Source of the DNA: Spongilla lacustris
Lineage: Eukaryota; Porifera; Demospongiae; Spongillida; Spongillidae
Direction of reading: 5' to 3'
Assembly (NCBI GenBank): GCA_949361645.1
Contig: OX442423.1
Coordinates: 8,278,624-8,342,623, forward strand
Length of the DNA: 64,000 nt
Positions 46,501 through 56,575 of this stretch are shown here, one piece after another. Made by a program: the position numbers and the translations under genes. Positions within the stretch are counted from its first letter, which is position 1. Each line of letters opens with the position of its first letter. Below the pieces are notes generated by a model. The model had not been told where the DNA came from and did no database searches. It worked only from the letters and a program-made list of their open reading frames with translations.

Positions 46501-49321
46501 TCATGAAGTGCGCAGGGAGAATTTTACCATGTTTGATCGTATTAGTGTCGATCTTACACAGTTCAAAGGAGCTCGACCCAAACACCCACTAATAAACAAG
46601 CAACAAATATCTTGCTTTGAAGTTTATGTACAATCGATTGATCAGGCAGATGCATATTTTGATTTGTACGAAGCAGCGCTGCCAGACACCAAATCACCCG
46701 CACTGCTCATAACTGATATTGAAGGTATCGAGGAGCTTCCAGATATTGTTGAAAGTATCGAGCCTTCCGTAGTACCCGTGACACCTGAATCAGCTGGATC
46801 AGTTTTGAGCACCTTTGCCACAAAAGGACATGCTACTCAATTTAGGGCCGCTCTTGAGGTCCTCATAGCTGCTAATCATAAACTTGACAGCCCACATGTG
46901 GCGAAGACATTTTGCACTCTAATGGAAGCCTTGATCTCCAGATACATCCACATGGTCGAATTGCCTGGCAACATAACCGAAGACTTGCAGGTGATATTGT
47001 CCACTATGTTCGAGTATCAATGCTTTGCCTCTGCACCAACATCTATCCAAACTATGAGTTTACTGAGTCAACTGCATTGCCTGGAATTGTTAGAACAATT
47101 TTTGTCATCATTTCTCCATTCGATGAAGCTATCACAGTTCTCTGAGTACCTTGAGTGCGTTCGTAGCTGGCAGCTGTGGTGCTTTTTCTCCAAGGATGTC
47201 GCACTACAATTATCTTCTACCATGTATGAATTGTGCAAGTCACTTATCACCAGCAACAGCAGTGATCCTGCAATGCTTACTGAACCTTCAATTCAACCAG
47301 TGGGTGGTGATGCACATGCACCTAAGCCATTTACTGGTAATTCTGGTGCAGCAATGCAATATGTCTTACGTTTTGCTTTTCTCGCTCTCCAATCATTTAT
47401 CTATGACGTTGCATGTGGCAGCAGCAAGGACACTGCACAGGAGAAAGACCGCATTCAAAAGTTAAGACCGTTCTCTTCATGCAAAGGGCAGTCAGAAGAA
47501 GATGCAGCAGACTCTCAGCATGATTCAGAAGGTTGGGAAGTAAGTTTTATTGGGGATGTTAAGGCCACTCAAGCATTCAGACCTGGCGCATATGTAAAAA
47601 TAAATGCTATGACAAAGAAAAATGGTTCGATATTTTCTGGGATTGGTCGCATAACGCAATTATCATGGAACCCTACTGTCATTGTAACTGAGGTGTTCCA
47701 GCCAGTTTCACATTGCCTCCAGCAGTCAGTTCTATTAAACAAAGGCCACTGGGAACTGGAAGTTTTAGGGAATGTTACACTATTCAATCGTGAAATTAAA
47801 GCACTCTGTTCATTGGTTGAGGAACCTTTCAAGTCATCACCTCTATCTCACATTCTTGTGGATCCTGAATCATTTCCTGCATGCTCTGGCTCTTCAACAG
47901 TCCTCGCCACACTGAGCTCAGACATATCTAACTGTGGTGCAGACTCTAAGCAGCAGCCTGCACCGAATGATCATTTCAATTTTAGTCAGCTTGGTGCTAT
48001 CAGGGCATCCCTGTCAAACACACTTACTCTCATCCAAGGTCCACCTGGCACAGGTAAGACGCATGTTGCCTGCGAAATTACTCGCCAGCGATGTGCTGTG
48101 GAGCCAGCCAAGCACATACTTGCTGTAGCTGAGACAAACATGGCTGTTGACAACATGACTGTTCATTTGCACAACATGGGCCTAAGAGTGGTGAGAATTG
48201 GAAGCGAAGCCAAGATATCACAGAGTGTCCGTCATTTGACAATCGAGTACCAGGTTGAACTTAAAAGGAAGGAAAGGGGCAAGAGACCACATCACGTCAC
48301 TTTTCCTAACCCAAGACTAGCAAAGCAGATCTTGAAGGCAGCTCAGGTCGTAACTACCACATGCTCAGGTGCCGGAGATCCTGTACTAGATGGAATGCAA
48401 TTCTCTTTTGTAGTTATTGATGAGGCCACTCAGGCAACGGAACTAGCCACTCTGATACCCATTGTTCGCCATTGTGAACAGCTTACTCTCATCGGGGACC
48501 CCGAACAACTTTCACCTACCATACTGTATGGTGGGAATAATGACAGGGGCATATATTGTGTTCCTCATGTCTCAGAGCTCAAAACTACGCTGTTTCATCG
48601 TCTGCAGGGAAAGGTTCCTTTCCACTTCCTGAATGAACAGCACCGCATGCTTCCAGCCCTTTGTGAGTTCCCATCTTCAACGTTTTATGGTGGAAAACTG
48701 ACAACAGCACACACAGTACCTCGCACCACAATTGAATTTGATTGGCCAGAAAAATCTAGACCACTGTTGTTCATTGATACTAATTCAGGGGAGATCCGTA
48801 ATAAGCAGTCGTTCAAAAATGAAAAAGAAGCTGACGTAATAACAGATGTTGTCAAGTGTCTCTTGAAAGCACAAGTGAGCCCCCTTGAAGTTGCCATCCT
48901 CACCCCGTATCAGGCCCAGGTTGAGTGTATCCGTGACAAGCTGAGCACAGAGGTAGCAAGAGTTGAAGTGTGTACTGTGGACAGCTTTCAAGGCAGGGAG
49001 AAAGATGTTGTGATATTCAGTACAGTTCGATGCAATACCCGAGGATCGTTAGGATTTGTGGATGACAGGTACCGTATGAATGTTCTCCTCACTCGTGCCA
49101 AGCGAGGCCTTATTGGTGTGGGGAGCAGAGATACATTATGTAACGGGTCTTCTTTATGGAAGAGCTGGTTACAATTTGTTCCATCTGTTACTGACAAGGA
49201 TTTCTATGCCAATATGAGCAAAAAGGAACATGGCGGTAACCACAGTACAAGAAATGCAAGGCTGCAAAATAAAGATGCCAAGCAGAAGAAGAAATCTCAG
49301 CGGCCACACCATGCAAAGTAA
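43520..49321 (+). CDS. Fusion protein: P-loop kinase - RNA-dependent RNA polymerase - UPF1-like SF1 helicase
   Basis: A single-exon frame of 1933 residues, about 215 kDa. Residues 1-190: NadR/AAA_28-like kinase, Walker A GASSIGKS at 9-16, later SDRGPDPIVYA and DDGFRM. Residues about 230-830: cellular RdRP of the RDR/QDE-1/EGO-1 class with HRYGAEKM, FNYTDGCGGIS (371-381), PSVYQIRYQGCKGVVALDP, RPSMKK, catalytic DLDGD (635-639) and VDATKTG (715-721). Residues about 830-1100 look like an RdRP C-terminal extension; 1100-1400 is unassigned. Residues about 1410-1933: a small barrel (SGIGRITQL) then an SF1B helicase with GPPGTGKT (1507-1514), DEATQ (1634-1638), EQHRM, VDSFQGREKDVV and RMNVLLTRAKRG. 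The tail is Lys-rich. All catalytic motifs are intact, so it should synthesise RNA on RNA templates and unwind or translocate. A small-RNA amplification role is inferred. The start was chosen because the Walker A strand begins within ten residues of this ATG. The first 700 bp are visibly more GC/CpG-rich than the rest. Confidence 0.93.
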   Translation: MACGIILCGASSIGKSTLAQEWFQKHSEYVRIEEVARDIMRSSNLTRDDLIASIQTDKRVFLDLQLHIMEEQNRRELQLAGKPFISDRGPDPIVYAALHADQASADRICAHAASAACLQRYRVECMVVILCPLPATVDDGFRMVPESRDKQDQFNKCLKSLLDQHHVPYVYLGVVDREKRMKALENMLRGTLEVRIEESIKVHPCPLSVAFRASSFPQLTVNSSSCRTALCRLDITSETIRISLSVSNDGKTNRMAHRYGAEKMIVVSFDRKMSPNAVKHVISEGVWVNGTVFNFLGCSSSGLKSRTCYMFQGSKHEVEKVLAECFVMKKDTPVSKRLKRIGMLFSELKLTSVIVPDSDVIEVPDIERDGFNYTDGCGGISKDLAEQIREGAAIVEPHLPSVYQIRYQGCKGVVALDPTLKRGKLMIRPSMKKCQSGSKPFLEIGLCDYSRPYSYGHLNRQFIMLFSALGIKDEVLIRKQEDHFSNLEKLAEDPEVTIQMLHWKNMPELARKVASCQGTFGESKSLKREVTALRNKLFEKLDRLQIFIPESRCIFGVCDQLGVLDYGQCFVRPTIAGKPTTITGRVTVAKNPCYLLGDVRVLIAVDAPHLNHLVDCIVFPTKGKRPHPMEMAGSDLDGDQYFVCWDSDLILPTQHEPYSYPETSGIDNVRSTTDYFANQQSSMGLIDTYYKFWADCKGIQSDECQGLGKLFSRSVDATKTGDLVNIPKPFLPPKEEFGLWRENHASIAGDKSAKVWQILDQKAAELYQQRRDIAILNSLQTNASPSISEDFVWHVVSDKQRGVSEYQLFLFILQWIEAQQYSSDESTEKLKGFSKSIDFGKFTIDEQKAAIDRGIPLGVVTNALNSSQLLSNKMLQHFLLDVPHLEWHYYIHSLGADMDWQYLTRAVTNFPESLFVFQLFDETFLCLHFLCPFQMGGMLPIKPGSIVSYLFSPHFEYYQRHVLVGNYFISLDDHVMQIYRNGQKAQSFLWLANIHEVRRENFTMFDRISVDLTQFKGARPKHPLINKQQISCFEVYVQSIDQADAYFDLYEAALPDTKSPALLITDIEGIEELPDIVESIEPSVVPVTPESAGSVLSTFATKGHATQFRAALEVLIAANHKLDSPHVAKTFCTLMEALISRYIHMVELPGNITEDLQVILSTMFEYQCFASAPTSIQTMSLLSQLHCLELLEQFLSSFLHSMKLSQFSEYLECVRSWQLWCFFSKDVALQLSSTMYELCKSLITSNSSDPAMLTEPSIQPVGGDAHAPKPFTGNSGAAMQYVLRFAFLALQSFIYDVACGSSKDTAQEKDRIQKLRPFSSCKGQSEEDAADSQHDSEGWEVSFIGDVKATQAFRPGAYVKINAMTKKNGSIFSGIGRITQLSWNPTVIVTEVFQPVSHCLQQSVLLNKGHWELEVLGNVTLFNREIKALCSLVEEPFKSSPLSHILVDPESFPACSGSSTVLATLSSDISNCGADSKQQPAPNDHFNFSQLGAIRASLSNTLTLIQGPPGTGKTHVACEITRQRCAVEPAKHILAVAETNMAVDNMTVHLHNMGLRVVRIGSEAKISQSVRHLTIEYQVELKRKERGKRPHHVTFPNPRLAKQILKAAQVVTTTCSGAGDPVLDGMQFSFVVIDEATQATELATLIPIVRHCEQLTLIGDPEQLSPTILYGGNNDRGIYCVPHVSELKTTLFHRLQGKVPFHFLNEQHRMLPALCEFPSSTFYGGKLTTAHTVPRTTIEFDWPEKSRPLLFIDTNSGEIRNKQSFKNEKEADVITDVVKCLLKAQVSPLEVAILTPYQAQVECIRDKLSTEVARVEVCTVDSFQGREKDVVIFSTVRCNTRGSLGFVDDRYRMNVLLTRAKRGLIGVGSRDTLCNGSSLWKSWLQFVPSVTDKDFYANMSKKEHGGNHSTRNARLQNKDAKQKKKSQRPHHAK

Positions 49322-49665
49322 TACTGAGCTGTGTGGGAACTTCTTAGTCATTGCTGTTATCCATTGTACTGTAACTTTTATGCATATTATCTTGCTTTAT
49401 AACATTGAGTCGTAAATATACTTGTTCATTTATACTCTTAATTTGGTTATTATGCATGGGTTAGAACGAGTCGGGATATGTCCAGTTATAGGTTAGAGCA
49501 TCAACCAATATCACACACACACATACACAAAACCATATTAAAAGTGGGCAGCAGAGCTCAAGTTTCCTCCCCAGACCCAATGGATGGATTACATTGAATT
49601 ATGCTGAGACGACAATCCAATTTATTCAAGGTGTAAGCACACATGTATGAGGAGTGAAAATGGAT

Positions 49666-49829
49666 GACCAATTGGCCAGGTGCTAGAAATTTGTGAAATG
49701 CTTCATAAGCCATCATACCCCAGACTTCCACTGTGGGACACAAAGCCGACCAATTGGCCAGGTGCTAGAAATTTGTGAAATGCTTCATAAGCCATCATAC
49801 CCCAGACTTCCACTGTGGGACACAAAGCC
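49666..49829. repeat. Tandem duplication, two 82-bp copies
   Basis: GACCAATTGGCCAGGTGCTA through GACACAAAGCC is present twice in direct succession with almost no divergence. The same sequence occurs once more near 57909 as part of a dispersed repeat. Confidence 0.9.
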
Positions 49830-49910
49830 AGCCTGTATTGTTGTATGCAATTTATCCTGTTCGGTCTCCCACTGCAGCTGCATGACAGCATGCATATGAG
49901 GTCTGTGCGG

Positions 49911-50383
49911 AATGGACCTTTTGCCTTCTGACGTCACAAATTAATTGGTTGTGTTTGACACAACATAAGTCCTTATAGGAACTTCACGAAGAAACACAGC
50001 AAGTATGAAATTAATGATAAATGAATGCCTGTCTATATTCCAAAATGAAGTACTTTCGCCAGTTACGGTGCAAATGTTACAGCGCTCACAAGTTACCGGA
50101 AGTTGCCCCCCCCCCCCCCCCCCCCCAAAAATCGAAAAGCGCGACTGCGCGTGTCTCATTAGCAACTTCCGCAATGTTTCGCTGTATACAAATCCCTTAC
50201 AGAGCTCCATCGTGAAATACAACAAAAATGATAATTTACTTCTCAATAAAAATTTAAAAGGAAAAGCATGTAGGAGCTATGATGGTGAAGTTATGCCATT
50301 TTAAAAGTTGCCCCCCCCCCCCCCCCCGCCCCCCCCCCCCCCCCCCCAAATTCATGCGTGACGTCAAAGGCAAAAGGTCCATT
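49911..50383. mobile_element. MITE with about 25-bp TIRs and a paralogous empty site
   Basis: The left end AATGGACCTTTTGCCTTCTG is matched in inverse by the right end (…AGGCAAAAGGTCCATT), with one base inserted in the left arm just before TGACGTCAC. Two long poly-C runs (50107-50126 and 50311-50347) lie inside. The paralogous stretch at 57905-58250 lacks this 473-bp segment at the matching point (GTGCGGAATTGTTGTACGG, near 58048), showing that it inserted after the duplication. No transposase. Confidence 0.8.
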
Positions 50384-50389
50384 GATACA

Positions 50390-51930
50390 TGTAGTACGGT
50401 TGGTATATATTTATATTTTATCGTGCCTATTATTATTTAAAGTAAATCAAATGCCAAAGCAAAGCAAAAAAAGGTTTTTCCTTACCATCAGCTCTGACTA
50501 ATACCATGTGATTACATGTACACGTACATGGCACTGCATGTCAAGCGGAGTTGAACACGAAATCGAGTATATAATTGCGCCTATAAACTGATACGGTTAA
50601 ACTACCCAAATCGCATAACAGCAACCCAGATACATGCATGTACAAGCATTGTCTTTGTACATTTAGTAGGTCAAACAATCCAGTGGCAAGTGCATGCATG
50701 TAGATCTACGGCTATATTATAATGATTATAATTATATATAAAACGAACAGAACATTTGTTATTGACAAATTTTGGGTGCTCTGGTGAGTACAGAGGAATA
50801 TTGTACTTTGCCCAGTACCTGCAAGAACAAGGCACTGGGCTATCTAACCTCTTGTTTTGATATATAACACCAACCATGCACAACAAGGTAAGATGTATAA
50901 CTGTTGATGAGGTCCCCGAAGGCCGGCCTTAGGAACTACCAAAACACAGACCTGGGGGTTATAAACAAAATCTTAAGGAGTGATGAATACATTACATCAT
51001 TTATAGCAGCATACTTTCACTTGTGCTGTACCTTAAGGCACCATGGTTAATGTACACTGTGCCTGAGGCCAATTAAAGGGAGGGGGAGTGGGATGAAATT
51101 ATAAATAATGAAGTTATTGAGCATCCAGGGCTCCAGACCCCAATGGGGAGATCATTCATAAACTCCCTTGTATGTACCTCTCCTGTTGATAGCAAGGTTA
51201 GCTACATCAGCAGGAACGACAATGATGTAATGTGTGCTGAATGAGGCTATGGTTTTTACTACTTGCCAGCCAAATATTTCAACGGTAATTTTGCTTCACA
51301 ACACATGACATCATCAATGGAAAAAAACAAGGGGTTCCATCTTGATTATGTGATGTCTTTTATGATGTAGTGATCATGATTGGGTATGAGTGCTCGTGGG
51401 GTGTGGTCATTGGGTACTCTTGAGGTTTATATAGTTATCTTGTGCGCTTGTAACTAATTAATAAACTTGCATTCAGTGCGTTGAAAAAATCTTGGATATG
51501 ACATTTAGCTACGAAAGTGAAACTTGGCATTGGAAACTTGAACCAATGTTTTGGCCATGTTACTGGGCTGGTAGTATACACTAAGAAAGGTGTGGCTTTA
51601 TTAAGGGTAAGGCCATGCCTCTTCATGCCTGTGCAAAAAGATTAGTAAATAACAGCTGAATTTATTTCAATGAAGCAGATCAGAGCAGTGTACAAAGTAC
51701 AACACTACCTCATCCTTCTATATAGTGAGTGATACAAGTGCAGATGTGATTGCCATGGCAGCTAATGTGTAGTATGTGGCGGCATGACCTTTACCCAATG
51801 TCTGTCCCCTCATCTTTCATCCCTCCATCTTTTGGCTGTACATGTTCCATTCCCTTCACTGCAGTGCCTGTGGTCTTCTTATGAGGCTTGGCATAGCTGT
51901 CCAATGTGACAGGCTCCATGTTGTGCTGTA
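50390..51930. other. No gene recognised
   Basis: Up to about 50600 this continues the dispersed repeat shared with 58060-58250. The remainder has no recognisable exon. Confidence 0.4.
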
Positions 51931-51934
51931 TGGT

Positions 51935-52115
51935 GGTCACATGGTTAGCACATGAAGGTCACATGATGGTCCAATGGATGACAAAGTTAGCACATGAAGG
52001 TCATATGATAGTCCAATGGATGATAAGGTTAGCACATGAAGGTCACATGATGATCCAATGGATGACAAGGTTAGCACATGAAGGTCACATGATGATCCAA
52101 TGGATGACTTGCATA
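51935..52115. repeat. 42-bp tandem repeat, about 4 copies
   Basis: Unit GTTAGCACATGAAGGTCACA then TGATGATCCAATGGATGACAAG, with one or two substitutions per copy. Confidence 0.9.
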
Positions 52116-52799
52116 GGATGGGGCATTTCCCCCATATGTGCAATGGAATTTGGGTGGCTTATCATCTATGGTAAGGACAGAATAATATATATTGTCGGTT
52201 TTGATTACAATTGTGTCCAAAAATAAGCATCATGCAATGAAAAAGACTTTGTACAATGTAGATGCACCAGACTAGTGGTGCTGTGCTAGCTAATCAAAGC
52301 TCACTGTTTTCATAGGCCTATTGCTGCCACTACTGCTGGCATATATCAACGCATGTGTGGAATGAAATGCTCCACTGAACAGCAGTTAGCTCTTTTCCTT
52401 TCCCATTTGTGTTGTTCACAATGCCCAGTCAGTCCAGTGCAGGTACATGTTCATGTTATGGTTAGGGTTGGGGTATACGCTCACATGCTATATACACGTA
52501 CTATCTAGTAGACATGCAGGCAGCTGGCAGTTCTCACAATGTATTTGAAAATAATAATTTACAAACTTGCCTTATATCCAGTGGGGCACCCAGTTGCACC
52601 CCACTGGCTATGGGCCTGGCAAAGTGACATACATGGTGCTAAGTGATGCTACCTACAGTATGCTGTGGTCATGGTTTCTCACACTAGAGAAGCTGGGGTC
52701 TGGGGGTACTGTTAAAGGCAACATACCATTGCTTGGGCTATATTAGTACACAATATCACAAGGCCCATAAGCCACGCATACCTACTGCACACCACTCAC

Positions 52800-52955
52800 C
52801 GCATAGAGACTTTCTTCTAGAGGGATACAATCTCCAGAAGGTCCTGGGGTATGACCTACAGATGGTCCTGGGGCAGTACTGTTTTCAGTAATATGAGGTC
52901 CAACGTCACTGTACTCTGAAGGTATTGGTATAAGCTCCACATCTGGTGGGTGTGC
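52800..52955 (-). CDS. Cytoplasmic-tail exon, receptor B locus
   Basis: A 156-bp phase-0 exon between an acceptor (TGATGCAG) and the donor GTGAGT, 52 residues. It encodes AHPPDVELIPIPSEYSDVGP and ends EESLYA. SEYSDV fits the ITIM consensus. A second tyrosine is in ESLYA. Without splicing, the frame ends VSGVQ-stop, exactly as in the receptor A exon 2416-2556. It is an orthologous position in the duplicated locus with an extra Gly/Pro/Ser insertion (GPSVGHTPGPSG). Confidence 0.6.
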
Positions 52956-52962
52956 CTGCATC

Positions 52963-53102
52963 ATATAAGAGCATGTAAGAATAGTGCCCTTACAAGGACA
53001 TACATGTAAGAATAGTGTCCTTACAAGGACATACATGTAAGAATAGTGCCCTTACAAGGACATACATGTAAGAATAGTGCCCTTACAAGGACATACATGT
53101 AG
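52963..53102. repeat. 31-bp tandem repeat, about 4 copies
   Basis: AAGAATAGTGCCCTTACAAG followed by GACATACATGT, repeated immediately upstream (on the minus strand) of the receptor B tail exon. A single diverged unit is recognisable at the A locus near 2580. Confidence 0.85.
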
Positions 53103-53162
53103 ACATCACAACTGCCTACTGAATCATTTCTGAAAATTGCCAAGTGTAGAAGAAATAACCAA

Positions 53163-53212
53163 CCAGCCTACTAACCAGCCTACTAACCAGCCTACTAACC
53201 AGCCTACTAACA
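53163..53212. repeat. 13-bp tandem repeat
   Basis: Four copies of ACCAGCCTACTAA. Confidence 0.9.
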
Positions 53213-53598
53213 TAGCCGAAATATTGGCATGTTGCCTGTAACTATGCTTTGTGTGCCCCTCCCCCAGTGTGTCCTCCATATGAGAAAACATAACCACAGC
53301 ATACTATAGGTGGCTAGCATCACATGATCCTTGCCAGGCCAGTAGCCAGGGAGGAAACAGGGTCATCCCCCCACCCCCTTTTTTACTGGATGTAAGGTTC
53401 CAACAGGCACTATGATTTTTTTTTTTCAGAAACACTACCCATGTAGTACATAGTGAGAACTGCCAGTGTATATTGTACAGTTGTCACCCTTGGCTTCCAC
53501 TGACTTTTAATGCAGCAGACATATACATGTGATGGAGGCCTCAATAACTGCCTAACTAACTGGATGGGCTGAATGACTGCACTGTAGGCTTTGCTTAC

Positions 53599-53735
53599 CT
53601 CTAGATCCCCTTGTACTCCTCTGGAGTGTGGGTCTGCACACTCCTTCTCTGCCATCTTGGTCTCCTGTGGGTCCAGGGCATGAGGGTACTCTGAAGGTGA
53701 TGGCATTAGCTCCACCTCTGGTGGGTGCACAGATG
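53599..53735 (-). CDS. Tail exon of receptor B, acceptor probably damaged
   Basis: Paralogue of 2069-2206. It reads HPPEVELMPSPSEYPHALDP onward to GDLEVSK and then the donor GTAAGC. At its start the usual ATGCAG acceptor is absent. The exon is instead fused directly to intron sequence (GCTGGAGAACCATCTG) that in locus A lies about 1.5 kb away beside the TM exon. A deletion in B appears to have removed the intervening segment. The exon may be dead or use the cryptic GGAG. The ITIM-like tyrosine context of A is changed here to SEYPHA. Confidence 0.45.
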
Positions 53736-53807
53736 GTTCTCCAGCTTTGGCCACACCTTATATGATGTAATCATGCATCTGTACATGTCTAATGTGTGGT
53801 CCACACA

Positions 53808-55888
53808 TCACTTACATGTTTTCCTCCTAAGTATCATGACAACAGTAGCATTGATGATGATGATGATGGTTAGAGCAATGATGGGAACAACCACGCCCAC
53901 AGCAATGGCTGCCTGATCTGGGGATGGGGAGGAGGATAAAGGGAACATCATTTTGACATCCCATCCATACCTGCACTGGTGAGCCTGGAGGTGGGAGGGG
54001 CAGTGGAGGGAGGGGCAGTGGTGAGCATTGCTGTGGGTCCTGTGAACAAGTTTTGCACATTGGAATTGGCTGCTGTATGTAATGAGATCTATGGCTAAAT
54101 ATGGACTTACATGTAGGAGAGGGTCCCTTGTCATATACATTCGCATGCAACATGTACCAACAAAACACAGCAATGTACATTGTACAGTATATATTGCTAG
54201 TGTCATTCATTACTGCTTATACATTAACAATATAATATTATCCATTACAATAAGCAGCTAACCATATATGGTAGTGCTGTTCTCAGGACCCACAGCTCCA
54301 TTTCCATTTATGGATGCCACAAAGATGGTGTAACTGGTAGCAGGGACATAGACTTGTTGGACATAGAGACATGGTGAGGTGGTACAGGTAGTAGTGGTAG
54401 GACCAACAGAGGCACCATTGCCAACAACCCTCACTGTGTACATGGTCACACTGCCCCCCTGGAGGGGACCAAAAGGTTAATTCACAAAGGGGCAACAGGC
54501 CACACACCCTACCACAGGTGTCCATGTGATCTCAAGATGGCGGAGGGTCTTGTTAGCATACATGACAAAGATAACATTGATGGAGGTGCTGTTTGGAGGG
54601 TCTGCCACTGTGAGGGGGAAACATTGTCATACATGTAGAGTGAGATGTATTGAAGTGTGAGAGATGTGTATTGAGAATAATCAAAGGTGGGACGATAAAG
54701 ACAATATTGGTTACTGTTTGGTTGTGTGAATAAAAGGTGTGGTGTATACATGGTGTGATGTGTGTTGAAGGTATGATGAATCAAAAGAACAGTGTATGTG
54801 ATAGTGTACCCACATGGGGGTTACAAAACTGCAACATGGTTGTCTAAGTGATGGCATTGTGCAGTCCCCTTACAGGTCAGTTTTGACAGTGATGTTACAT
54901 TGCTGGTTCCAGCACAGTTGATGGCCACCACAGAGACAGTGTAGAGTGTGTCACTGGTCAGTCCAGTGAAGGTGTGGGTGTACAGTGATGATCCATTATC
55001 AGGTATGACCTCAGGACTACTGCTGTCATTGATACTGACATTGTAGCTGGTAGGAACACCACCAGTAGTGGGAGGGGCCCAGGCCACTGTTAGCTGGTCC
55101 ACAGATGGACTATTTAGTGTTATGTTCCCAACAGCACCAGGGGAGGCTGGGAGGGGGAGGAGAGGTATTAACGATGCATATATTACATGACATGAAGATA
55201 TTGACAACCATTTGTTGCAACAAGTTGCCGGCTGAGAATTGAGGTGATGCATATGGTGAGGGGTGCAGCACCAAGCACTCATACTTTCACATTACTATGT
55301 TTATATAGTTTGATTGACCAATGATTGCTCACTTTTCAGATTTTATGCATGCAATGTTCATCACCACCACTAATACATGTACATGCATGCAATTTAGGGT
55401 TTGGGTGAATTTCAACTTTTGTGATCTAATACAATATCATATATGGACATTGTGTTATATATACATGCGGGCTCCTGTTGTGAATTATACTGATTCACAA
55501 TTACAACAGATAATATTTTACTTACCTACTACGCTAATATTCTTGGTACCAACCAAAGTCCCAGGTAGCCCACTGCTTAGATCTCGACACTCTATCACCA
55601 ACCCATTCAAGCTTGGGTTTGCTGCTATGTTGAGTGTGGATGAAGATGGCGGACATGATCCACCAATGTTGTTAGCTGCACTGAGGTATGGACCACATGT
55701 GCCACTGGATACTGCACACTGTGCCAAGGCTATGTAGTTAACACCACTTGGACATAGGTTCAATGTAGTGAAGATCCATCTGGTCTGTGAGTAGGTCCCT
55801 GTGGCATTACAGGTGCATGTAGCCATAGTCCAAGGAGGACAGAGGGGTGTAGAGAGTGAGGCATCGCAGGAGAAGGACTGGGCACTAA
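53808..55888 (-). CDS. Receptor B: Ig-FN3-FN3-stem-TM surface protein
   Basis: Six exons matching receptor A in order, length and phase: Ig 55526-55888, FN3-1 54874-55146, FN3-2 in 54513-54607 and 54263-54458 (54-bp intron), stem 53971-54039, TM 53816-53917. About 368 residues from the Ig exon if translation runs through the TM-exon donor to the stop at 53808 (tail RRKTCK). The FN3 exons are nearly identical to those of A. The Ig exon is much more diverged (TCTCNATGTYSQTRW, IECRDLS) and the stem is 6 bp shorter. That contrast suggests gene conversion or selection acting differently on modules. The leader is not resolved (see 56435-56468). Role inferred as cell-surface recognition or adhesion. 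Confidence 0.75.
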
Positions 55889-56434
55889 CTGAAATGTCAA
55901 AAAGAAATAAAAAGCATTTCTCTTACTTCCAGCCAGAAAAGCATCTTGAAGCTGGATTGAAATAATTATGTGATATATTTCATATGGCCTAAAAGTCAAC
56001 ACATCTTCATAACAAAAATTGTTTGGGACAATTTTTATGGAAATTGTTGAAATAATAAAGGTGTGAAGTACAAATCAGGTGCTCATGACTGTTCTTTGTG
56101 TTTTATACACAAATACAGTTTTAAGTGAAGATCGCAATATCAGTATACAAGTAGAATGTGAATGCACCAATTTGCATTTGCAATTTGCATTGATAACAGA
56201 TTACACACGCTGCTACACAGAACAGTACATCAGCTAGTGCTACACATACTAGAGCTATGCAATGATTTGCCTTGAATAAAAATAATTGTTTGGCAGGAGA
56301 GGAATTGCTTGCAAGGTATTTTAGATATCGAAATTGTCATTTAACATCTAGACATACATGCACAGACATACACACATATGTATACACTTACACACACACA
56401 CACACATACACACACATGGAAACAATTTGCTTAC

Positions 56435-56468
56435 CTTGGTGGTGGTGGGTGAGTAATAACATAATTAC
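56435..56468 (-). CDS. Short exon upstream of receptor B Ig exon
   Basis: 34 bp between TTTTTGCAG and GTAAGC, reading VIMLLLTHHHQ plus G, in phase with the Ig exon. Only synonymous or single changes separate it from 6883-6916, which argues that it is a real exon. Confidence 0.5.
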
Positions 56469-56575
56469 CTGCAAAAAAACCACTACATATAGTTGTTTTC
56501 AGTTGTTACCCAATACAACAATACTGCATATTTCCCTCATATGCATGTACGTGTCGTCATATAGCTAACACCTAC

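Noticed and set aside
43520..49321. Viral origin of the polymerase
   Set aside because: The catalytic DLDGD and the surrounding motifs (HRYGAEKM, IRYQGCKGVVALDP) are those of cellular RDR/QDE-1-type polymerases, not the GDD palm of RNA viruses.
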